Assembly: GCA_964555625.1 (NCBI GenBank)
Contig: CAZKTE010000024.1
Coordinates: 1-24,205 of the forward strand
Source of the DNA: CAZJKE01 sp964555625
GTDB lineage: Bacteria > Planctomycetota > Phycisphaerae > Phycisphaerales > SM1A02
Direction: 5' to 3'
DNA length: 24,205 bases
The notes beneath the pieces are model-generated. The model was not told where the DNA came from, made no database searches, and saw only the letters and a list, made by a program, of their open reading frames with translations. This document shows positions 15,082-20,950 of this stretch, piece after piece. Numbering within the stretch: the first letter of the stretch is position 1; the number at the start of each line of letters is the position of its first letter. A program made the position numbers and the translations under genes.

Positions 15082-15854
15082 CGCACTCCCAGTGCAGCCT
15101 CGACCAGCAACCTAGTCCTCAGATGGGTCGGCTCATGCACGATGGCGCCGACTTCGCCCAGCTCGATGACGCGGCCGTCATCCATCACCATCGCCTCGTC
15201 GCAGAACTGGTGTACGACCGCGAGGTCGTGACTGATGAACAGGATGGCCAGGTCAAGCTCGTCCTGCAGGTCGGCTAGGAGGTTCAAGATGGAGGCTTGG
15301 ACGCTCACGTCCAGCGCCGACGTCGGCTCGTCGCACACCAGCAGGGACGGGGACGTGGCTATGGCCCGGGCCAAGGCGATGCGCTGCTTCTGGCCGCCGC
15401 TGAATGCGTGCGGATGTCGCCGCGCATCATCGGGCGAGAGCCCGACCTGCCCAAGCAGCGTCGCCACACGGTCTCCAAGCGTGCTTCCCGAGGCCATCCC
15501 GTGCACCAGCAGCGGCTCGCCGACGATGGATCCCACCGTCATGAACTCGTTCAACGACCCTCCGGGATCCTGAAACACCAGCTGCATGTGACGACGAAGG
15601 GGACGCAGCTGCGACTGCGTCATCGCCGTGATGTCGGTCCCGTCCAATACCACGGATCCGGCAGCGAGCGGCACCAGTCGCAGGAGGGCCCGAGCAAGCG
15701 TGCTCTTTCCGCAGCCGCTCTCGCCGACGACCGCCAACGTGCGGCCTCGCTCCAGCTCCAGCGAGATGCCGTCAACGGCCACCACGGGGTCGCCGCGACC
15801 GCGGAAGACCACCCGCAGATCGCGGGCCAAGAGCAGCGGTTGGGTATGGTCCAT
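15063..15854 (-). CDS. ABC transporter ATP-binding protein, Opp/Dpp (peptide) type
   Basis: This 263-residue ATPase has Walker A GESGCGKST (44-52), Q-loop Gln95, signature FSGGQKQRIALARAIA (151-166), Walker B LLVCDEPTSALD (171-182) and switch His209 in FISHDL. The LRPLRRHMQLVFQDPGGSLN region and the EPTSALDVSVQA block are typical of OppF/DppF-type subunits of peptide or nickel importers. The usual C-terminal oligopeptide-transporter tail is short. No permease, second ATPase or binding protein gene lies beside it, so partners must be encoded elsewhere. I chose ATG 15854 because the conserved N-terminal strand follows directly and a TACCAT box lies 12 nt upstream; the longer frame runs antisense to thyA. 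Confidence 0.9.
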   Translation of the reverse strand: MDHTQPLLLARDLRVVFRGRGDPVVAVDGISLELERGRTLAVVGESGCGKSTLARALLRLVPLAAGSVVLDGTDITAMTQSQLRPLRRHMQLVFQDPGGSLNEFMTVGSIVGEPLLVHGMASGSTLGDRVATLLGQVGLSPDDARRHPHAFSGGQKQRIALARAIATSPSLLVCDEPTSALDVSVQASILNLLADLQDELDLAILFISHDLAVVHQFCDEAMVMDDGRVIELGEVGAIVHEPTHLRTRLLVEAALGVRQLALK

Positions 15855-15866
15855 GGGGCGCCTGAG

Positions 15867-15876
15867 ATGGTATCTT
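15867..15876. promoter_or_regulatory. Overlapping divergent -10 boxes for the ABC gene and thyA
   Basis: The 10 bases ATGGTATCTT read TATCTT on the plus strand (15871-15876, 21 nt before thyA ATG 15898). On the minus strand they read TACCAT (15872-15867, 12 nt before ATG 15854). The two boxes share two base pairs, so the polymerases would compete. The whole divergent gap is only 43 nt. Confidence 0.45.
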
Positions 15877-15897
15877 CGGCGGGACCACCTCATCGCC

Positions 15898-16692
15898 ATG
15901 CGGCAGTACCTCGACCTTCTCCAGCACGTCCTTGACAACGGTTGCCAGAAGCAGGACCGGACGGGTACCGGTACGCGCAGCGTCTTCGGCGCACAGCTGC
16001 GGTTCGACCTCTCGGAGGGCTTCCCGCTGCTGACCACCAAGAAGCTGCACCTTCGGTCAATCGTCCACGAACTGCTCTGGTTCCTGCGCGGTGACACGAA
16101 CGTGGCGTGGCTCAACGACCACGGCGTCTCGATCTGGGACGAGTGGGCGAACGAGCAGGGCGACCTCGGACCCGTCTACGGCGCGCAGTGGCGTTCCTGG
16201 CCGACCGCCGACGGTCGCAGCATCGACCAGCTCTCGCAGCTGATGGCGCAGTTGCGTGATGATCCGAATTCTCGCCGCCACATCGTCTGCGCGTGGAACG
16301 TCGGCGAGATCGATCGGATGGCGCTGCCGCCCTGCCACTGCCTGTTCCAGTTCTGGGTGGGTGACGGCAGGCTCTCCTGCCAGCTCTATCAGCGTAGCGC
16401 GGACATCTTCCTCGGAGTGCCATTCAACGTCGCCTCCTACGCGCTGCTCACTGAAATGATCGCGCATGTGATCGGCCTAGAGCCGGGCGAGTTCATTCAC
16501 GTGCTCGGCGATGCCCACCTCTACGCAAATCACGTCGAGCAGGCACGCGAGCAGTTGGCGCGGTCGCCACGACCACTGCCCACGATGCACATCTGCGATC
16601 GGCCGAGGTCCATCTTTGACTTCGCGTGGGAGGACTTCGAGTTGCGCAGCTACGAGCCGCACCCCCACATCTCCGCGCCGGTGGCCGTCTAG
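15898..16692 (+). CDS. thyA: Thymidylate synthase
   Basis: ThyA methylates dUMP to dTMP using methylene-THF, producing dihydrofolate. The 264-residue length equals the E. coli protein, and similarity is visible throughout: MRQYLDLLQHVLDNG, DRTGTGTRSVFG, HELLWFLRGDTN, IWDEWA, LGPVYGAQWR, SRRHIV, AWNVGE, catalytic Cys146 in MALPPCHCLFQF, and SCQLYQRSAD. I chose ATG 15898 by alignment to the conserved N-terminus; upstream in-frame codons overlap the divergent promoter. folA follows 9 nt later, giving the common thyA-folA pair, in which DHFR recycles the dihydrofolate made by ThyA. Confidence 0.99.
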   Translation: MRQYLDLLQHVLDNGCQKQDRTGTGTRSVFGAQLRFDLSEGFPLLTTKKLHLRSIVHELLWFLRGDTNVAWLNDHGVSIWDEWANEQGDLGPVYGAQWRSWPTADGRSIDQLSQLMAQLRDDPNSRRHIVCAWNVGEIDRMALPPCHCLFQFWVGDGRLSCQLYQRSADIFLGVPFNVASYALLTEMIAHVIGLEPGEFIHVLGDAHLYANHVEQAREQLARSPRPLPTMHICDRPRSIFDFAWEDFELRSYEPHPHISAPVAV

Positions 16693-16701
16693 GAGCCGCG
16701 C

Positions 16702-17196
16702 GTGGCCGTTGCACTCGTCGTCGCCGTCAGCGAGAACGGGGTAATCGGCGCCGGTGGCGATCTACCCTGGCACCTGCCGCGGGACCTTGCGCACTTTCGA
16801 TCGCTGACTGTCGGTCACACCGTGGTCATGGGACGACGAACCTGGGATTCGATCGGCCGACCACTGATCGATCGTCGAAACATCGTCGTGACGCGCAACG
16901 CCGACCTCGCCGCGACTGGTGCCGAGATCGTCACGGACGTGGCGGAAGCTCTGGCGGCCGTCGACGAGGACTCGATCTTCGTGATCGGTGGCGGGGAACT
17001 CTACGCCCATGCCCTCCCTGTAGCGACGCGCGTCCACCTGACGAGGGTGCATGCAACGATCGATGGAGACACGCACTTCGAGGATCTGCCCGCCGACCAG
17101 TGGGAACTGGTTTCAAGCGAGCAATACGGCGCGGATGGCTCGCACGCCCATGCCATGACCTTCGAGACATGGGAACGGCGGGCCGAAGAGGCCTGA
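16702..17196 (+). CDS. folA: Dihydrofolate reductase
   Basis: FolA reduces dihydrofolate to tetrahydrofolate with NADPH. The 164-residue protein has the typical VVAVSENGVIGAGGDLPWHLPRDL opening with catalytic Asp28. It also has VVMGRRTWDSIG, RRNIVVTRN, FVIGGGELYAHALP (NADPH loop) and the DGDTHF strand. It starts at GTG 16702 with AGGAG (16691-16695) and a 6-nt spacer; the AGGAG overlaps the thyA stop codon. It is therefore an operon-internal gene translated in the ordinary Shine-Dalgarno way. The tight link to thyA is a common arrangement. Confidence 0.98.
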   Translation: MAVALVVAVSENGVIGAGGDLPWHLPRDLAHFRSLTVGHTVVMGRRTWDSIGRPLIDRRNIVVTRNADLAATGAEIVTDVAEALAAVDEDSIFVIGGGELYAHALPVATRVHLTRVHATIDGDTHFEDLPADQWELVSSEQYGADGSHAHAMTFETWERRAEEA

Positions 17197-17254
17197 TTGT
17201 GGTCGCGGGGACCGCGGGCGGCCGATACGACCAATCGATCCTGAGGTCGCGCCA

Positions 17255-17494
17255 ATGGCCATCGCCCTGCCGCAACACGTCGAAAGCAGTGCCTGCCCAC
17301 ACGTGGACGCCGGACACGTCGCCTGCAGCAGCCGCTTCACCCTTGGGCGCGTCGACGAGGCGTTCGACACATGCTTCGGCGCATTCGGCACCTGCGGGGT
17401 CTACCAGCAACTCGCCGAGATCGCGGCCCGCCGCGACCTGGCGGAGCAGCGAGACGATGGCAGGGCAATTGAACTACGACCGACAGGTACGTGA
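17255..17494 (+). CDS. Small Cys-rich protein of unknown function
   Basis: This 79-residue frame lies between folA and xerD. It has a good ribosome-binding site (GAGGT, 17243-17247, 7 nt before ATG 17255). Its composition is not that of a random frame: four cysteines and nearby histidines are arranged as ACPHVDAGHVACSS, then DTCFGAFGTCGVY (Cys14, 24, 40, 47; His16, 21). A zinc site or small Fe-S cluster is possible but is inference. The last 20 or so residues are charged, and the end overlaps the xerD start by 38 nt in a different frame. There is no signal peptide. I do not recognise a named family. Its position suggests co-transcription with thyA, folA and xerD. Confidence 0.65.
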   Translation: MAIALPQHVESSACPHVDAGHVACSSRFTLGRVDEAFDTCFGAFGTCGVYQQLAEIAARRDLAEQRDDGRAIELRPTGT

Positions 17495-18374
17495 CTTCCT
17501 CGGGTACCTCCGGGTGGAGGCGGGCCTGTCTGCAGCCACGATCTCCGCGTATTCCACTGACCTGCGCGACTTGCGCGATGACCTGCTGGCAGCGGGCATT
17601 CAACATGTCGGCAACGTCGAACCCGCGCACCTTGCCGCCCACGTCCGCCATCTCCATCGCGACCGCGACATGCAACCCTCGAGTGTGGCTCGCCATCTCT
17701 CGACCATCCGCATGTTCTTCAGGTTTCTCGAGGCCTCCGGGCGGATCGGAGCGGACCCTGCGCGGCTTCTGGAGACGCCGACGCGCTGGCGTCGATTGCC
17801 CGATGTGCTCTCGCCGCGGAAGATGCGACAGCTCATCGACGCCGCCAATGAGTCCGGCGGCCGCCTCTGGCAGCGTGATCGCGCCCTCATTGAGTTGATG
17901 TACGCAGGTGGCATGCGAGCGAGTGAGGTCGTCGGGATTCGCCTCAAGGAGTACAACGAGACGATCGGCGTCGTCCTGGTCACCGGGAAGGGCGGCAAGC
18001 AGCGATTGCTTCCGATCGGTGAGCCGGCGCGCGACGCGGTATCGCAGTATGTCGAGGAACTGCGACCACACCTGATGCGATTCGACGACGGCCGCGACGA
18101 CGACCGTCTCCTGCTCTCCAACAACGGGCGACCTCTTGAACGGGTGGCGGTCTGGCAGATCATCCGCCGCCTCGCCAGCCGCGCGGGGCTCGGCGCCGTG
18201 CATCCGCACATGCTCCGGCACAGCTTCGCCACCCACATGCTCGCCGGTGGAGCCGACCTGCGGGTCGTTCAGGAACTGCTCGGACACGCCGACATCGCCA
18301 CGACACAGGTCTACACGCACGTCGACCGTTCGCACTTGCGCGCCGTCGTCGCCAAGTACCATCCTCGCCCCTAG
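17457..18374 (+). CDS. xerD: Site-specific tyrosine recombinase XerC/XerD
   Basis: Xer recombinases resolve chromosome dimers at dif during division. The 305-residue protein has an N-terminal SAM-like DNA-binding domain (LNYDRQVRDFLGYLRVEAGLSAATISAYSTDL). Its C-terminal catalytic domain has the full residue set: Arg154 (GGMRASEV), Lys178 (TGKGGKQR), His251 and Arg254 (HMLRHSFATH), His277 (LGHADI) and nucleophile Tyr286 (VYTHVDRSHL). Length and motifs fit chromosomal XerD or XerC rather than a mobile integrase, and there are no mobile-element signs around it. ATG 17457 lies inside the end of the small upstream gene, with CGGAG about 10 nt before it. The TAG stop forms the first half of the next gene's -10 box. 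Confidence 0.93.
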   Translation: MAGQLNYDRQVRDFLGYLRVEAGLSAATISAYSTDLRDLRDDLLAAGIQHVGNVEPAHLAAHVRHLHRDRDMQPSSVARHLSTIRMFFRFLEASGRIGADPARLLETPTRWRRLPDVLSPRKMRQLIDAANESGGRLWQRDRALIELMYAGGMRASEVVGIRLKEYNETIGVVLVTGKGGKQRLLPIGEPARDAVSQYVEELRPHLMRFDDGRDDDRLLLSNNGRPLERVAVWQIIRRLASRAGLGAVHPHMLRHSFATHMLAGGADLRVVQELLGHADIATTQVYTHVDRSHLRAVVAKYHPRP

Positions 18375-18377
18375 GAT
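18372..18377 (+). promoter_or_regulatory. -10 box for the gene at 18384, built from the xerD stop codon
   Basis: TAGGAT with exactly 6 nt to ATG 18384. The first three bases are the xerD TAG stop (18372-18374), the same design as at 5108-5113. The mRNA would be leaderless. Confidence 0.6.
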
Positions 18378-18383
18378 GGTGGC

Positions 18384-19385
18384 ATGCTCATCGAGTTTGC
18401 CATGCTGGCGGCAGCAGCTTCGCAGCCAATGTGCTCACCCGCTCAATTCCAGGAGGCCCTTGGTTCCCTGCTGAGTGGCGAATCTCGCATCGTGGCGGAG
18501 TCAATCCGCGACGACTACATGTCACAGGCAGCCGGCCTGCCCGCCGGAGCTCTCGATGGATCACGTCGATCGCTGCTGCTGTTCATTGAATTTACTGACT
18601 CGCTGCGGGTCCTGGAGGACGCCCCGGCCTGGGAGGCAGCGGTGATCGACCTGCATCGACGAGTCCTGCTGGCCTCCCGCGAGGCGAATAACCCCTGGAT
18701 CGCCGCGCCCTGGCCGGATGCAGTCGCCCTGATGGACGCAATCGGCGATGGCTTGGATCGCCTGGAGGATCGCGCCGTGGCCGCCCGCCGCCTCGACCGG
18801 TTTCTGGAACGGGAGGTCCTCTCGGACCTCGAGGACCGATGGGCGCTGCGAGCGGCCGTTGACAGCGGCGACGCCGAGGCCTGCCGGGTCTTGACGCACC
18901 GTGCCATGGACCGCTGGATTCGATTTCGCGGGATCGCAGACGCCACATGGACGAAGGTCGCCGCGAGCATGGAGTCCTTCGAGGGTCGCGGCTTCATTGC
19001 GATGACGCGCGAGGCGATGTTCCCCGGGTTCGTCGACGCGGGTCCGGTTCGCATGTGGCACTGGATCGACGCGAACTTGGACGACCGCGACCTGGCCGGC
19101 GATGCGAGCACCCTTGTTCGGCGATTGCTTGACGGCCTGGCGACCGAACAGGAGCAGATGATCCGGACCATCGTCTCCACGAGGATGGAGCAGGGCATCG
19201 ATCCCTGGTCCGCGGTCTGCGATCTCCCAGATCACGCCGGGCAGAGTGTGCGAGTAAGAAACCAAGTGCTTGCGTCGAGCTCGCTGGCTCATCGCAGAAC
19301 ACGGTCGGCGGTCGATGCCCTCGAGTCGCTCCTGACCGATGACCAGCGCGTCGCGATGCGATCTGCACTCGGTCAGTACCCGTAG
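18384..19385 (+). CDS. Hypothetical exported helical protein
   Basis: This 333-residue protein has a short N-terminal hydrophobic segment (MLIEFAMLAAAASQPMCS) that could be a signal peptide cleaved after AAA or AAAS, though it lacks a positive N-region. The remainder is predicted by eye to be almost all amphipathic helices rich in Arg, Asp, Glu and Ala (for example VAARRLDRFLEREVLSDLEDRW and LLDGLATEQEQMIRTIVSTRM). No enzyme motif stands out. The end (VDALESLLTDDQRVAMRSAL) resembles the helical D(D)QR segments of small periplasmic sensor proteins, but this is too weak for a call. The start is fixed by the TAGGAT box 6 nt upstream. The 3' end overlaps the convergent dihydrouridine synthase gene by 13 nt. 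Confidence 0.75.
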   Translation: MLIEFAMLAAAASQPMCSPAQFQEALGSLLSGESRIVAESIRDDYMSQAAGLPAGALDGSRRSLLLFIEFTDSLRVLEDAPAWEAAVIDLHRRVLLASREANNPWIAAPWPDAVALMDAIGDGLDRLEDRAVAARRLDRFLEREVLSDLEDRWALRAAVDSGDAEACRVLTHRAMDRWIRFRGIADATWTKVAASMESFEGRGFIAMTREAMFPGFVDAGPVRMWHWIDANLDDRDLAGDASTLVRRLLDGLATEQEQMIRTIVSTRMEQGIDPWSAVCDLPDHAGQSVRVRNQVLASSSLAHRRTRSAVDALESLLTDDQRVAMRSALGQYP

Positions 19386-20488
19386 TACTCCTCAAGAACC
19401 GCCTTCCAATCGGCCGTCGACGACACCGAAATGAAGCGGCGTCGCACGGTCTCCCCGTCCTCGTGGTGGTGCGCAAAGCGGATCCCGAACTTCCGCATCA
19501 TGCGAGATGCCCCTTGCTCACCGTGCAGCGCCGCGGAGAGTTCGAAGTGGGTGAGCAGCGCGTCTCGCTGCTCTGCGATGCTCGGCAGAGTCGGATCCTC
19601 CCCGGCCATGAGCTGGCGAGCCTGACGGAATATCCAGGGGTTTCCGATGCACCCTCGCGCGATGGACACGCCCTGCACCCCGGTGCGCTCAAGCATGCGA
19701 AACACGTCCGCTGCCGTCCAGATGTCGCCGCTACCGAGAATGATCGCGTCGGGTCGGCTGGCCACCAACTCTGACAGGGCCGGCCAGGACGATGGGCCCT
19801 TGTATTTCTGCACCACGGTACGAGCATGCACCGTAGCCCACGCGTAGCCGGCGTCCATCGCAGCGTCGAGGATGCGGAGGGCATCGTCCGAGGATCCTGG
19901 CTCGTCGTCGAAGCCGCGTCGCATCTTCAGCGTGGTCGGGATCTCGGCTGGAACCGCCGATCGCACTGCCTGAAGCACCGCGATCGCCTCGCGGGGGGCT
20001 GCAAGGAAGTGTCCCCCGCGCCGGCGACGGCGGATCTTCTTCACCGGGCAGGCGAGGTTGACATCGATGACGTCGTACCCCATCCCCACGAGGATCGCGG
20101 CGCCCTGTGCCATCGTGGCCGTCTCGGTTCCCATGACCTGGCCGGCCACAGGGTGATCGTCGAGCCCGCCGAGGCGGTTCTCCCCGGGATCGCCGAGTCC
20201 GCACTCCTGCGCCAGCAGGTCCGGGTCCTCGCGACGGCGGCCTTTGCCGCCATTGATGAGCGTCAGGTCAAGGAGCGCCTCGGTCACGCAGAACGGACAG
20301 CCATGTCTTCGCGCCACGAGTCGCATGGCCGCGTCGCTGTACCCGGCGAGACCCGCCTGGAAGAAGGGGGCATCGAATCCTGCCACGAGCTGGGGCAATC
20401 GGGCGTCGACGGAGGTCGATGCCGCGAAGGCGCACACATCCTGCGCGTCGGCGATCACCTCGACAGATGGTGCCATCTCGACAGACAT
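19373..20488 (-). CDS. tRNA-dihydrouridine synthase
   Basis: Dus enzymes reduce uridines in tRNA using FMN and NADPH. The 371-residue TIM-barrel protein has APFFQAGLAGYSDAAMR, VMGTETATMAQGAAIL, the catalytic Cys147 in DVNLACPVKKI, LKMRRGFDD, WATVHARTVVQKYKGPSSW, ILGSGDIWTAADVFRML and SIARGCIGNPWIF. This is the usual order of the DusB-type family. Three things are unusual: an N-terminal extension of about 37 residues, an insertion of about 30 residues (GGKGRRREDPD through RLGGLDDHP), and a run of five arginines after ACPVKKI where the family normally has a Gly/Ala-rich turn. ATG 20488 has a TATCAT box 7 nt upstream, implying a leaderless mRNA. Family is firm; target position is unknown. Confidence 0.93.
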   Translation of the reverse strand: MSVEMAPSVEVIADAQDVCAFAASTSVDARLPQLVAGFDAPFFQAGLAGYSDAAMRLVARRHGCPFCVTEALLDLTLINGGKGRRREDPDLLAQECGLGDPGENRLGGLDDHPVAGQVMGTETATMAQGAAILVGMGYDVIDVNLACPVKKIRRRRRGGHFLAAPREAIAVLQAVRSAVPAEIPTTLKMRRGFDDEPGSSDDALRILDAAMDAGYAWATVHARTVVQKYKGPSSWPALSELVASRPDAIILGSGDIWTAADVFRMLERTGVQGVSIARGCIGNPWIFRQARQLMAGEDPTLPSIAEQRDALLTHFELSAALHGEQGASRMMRKFGIRFAHHHEDGETVRRRFISVSSTADWKAVLEEYYGY

Positions 20489-20495
20489 GCTCTTG

Positions 20496-20501
20496 ATGAT
20501 A
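20496..20501 (-). promoter_or_regulatory. -10 box for the dihydrouridine synthase gene (leaderless)
   Basis: TATCAT on the minus strand with 7 nt to ATG 20488, inside a 20-nt gap between genes. Any -35 region would lie within the upstream lipoprotein gene. Confidence 0.6.
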
Positions 20502-20508
20502 GGAGGCC

Positions 20509-20919
20509 CTACGGAGATCCGACCACGAGGAGTCCCACCATCGGGGCTTCGCCTCGCTGTATCTCGATCATCACGAGAGAATCCGGCTCATCCGTCCGCC
20601 ACAGCCCGCCGGCGTTGAATGGCTCACCGAATCGATCGTGGAAGGACCAGAGATTCAGCGAAACGGCCGACCCGGCTGGCAGCGATGGCAGTGGATGCGT
20701 GAACTGCTGGTTGATCCACAAGGTCGCATCCTGGTAATCGACGGCGGTGGCGTTTACGAGCTCGATGTCGCTGCCACTGCGAAAGACCTGGATCGCCACG
20801 ATGTCCGTCGTGTGCAGCGCGGCCGGGTAGGCGGCAGCCGCCTGAACGCCACGCGAAGACGCCTGTTGGCAGCCAGCAAGCATACCGGTCAGCAGGAGTG
20901 AACAGGCACATCGCCTCAT
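20509..20919 (-). CDS. Small hypothetical lipoprotein
   Basis: This 136-residue protein has a classical lipoprotein signal: two arginines, a hydrophobic stretch and lipobox LAGC (MRRCACSLLLTGMLAGC, lipidated Cys17). The mature part has a beta-rich look (DIVAIQVFRSGSDIELVNATAVDYQDATLWINQQF), with a DATLWIN segment and a proline-glycine pattern suggestive of an Ig-like or Fn3-like strand order. No named family is recognised. The sequence from NATAVDYQDATLWIN through SLPAGSAVSLNLWSFHD resembles short envelope proteins built on one beta-sandwich. Its ATG lies 8 nt after a TAGACT box. It sits between the secreted repeat protein and the dihydrouridine synthase gene on the same strand. Confidence 0.75.
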   Translation of the reverse strand: MRRCACSLLLTGMLAGCQQASSRGVQAAAAYPAALHTTDIVAIQVFRSGSDIELVNATAVDYQDATLWINQQFTHPLPSLPAGSAVSLNLWSFHDRFGEPFNAGGLWRTDEPDSLVMIEIQRGEAPMVGLLVVGSP

Positions 20920-20927
20920 CGGCAGGC

Positions 20928-20933
20928 AGTCTA
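20928..20933 (-). promoter_or_regulatory. Putative -10 box for the small lipoprotein gene
   Basis: TAGACT on the minus strand with 8 nt to ATG 20919, within the 31-nt gap after the large secreted protein gene. The leader would be 1-2 nt. Confidence 0.5.
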
Positions 20934-20950
20934 GCAGCGAGGAAGGTTGG

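Noticed and set aside
17113..17391. Minus-strand frame with several cysteines opposite the small gene at 17255
   Set aside because: It has no ribosome-binding site and overlaps folA and the better-supported plus-strand frame.
16626..17456. 277 in-frame codons before xerD
   Set aside because: They overlap folA in another frame and read as low-complexity Arg-rich sequence; XerD begins normally at 17457.
17457..18374. xerD as part of an integron or integrative element
   Set aside because: It sits in a thyA-folA cluster, has standard chromosomal XerC/D length, and no att-like repeats, tRNA or cargo genes flank it.
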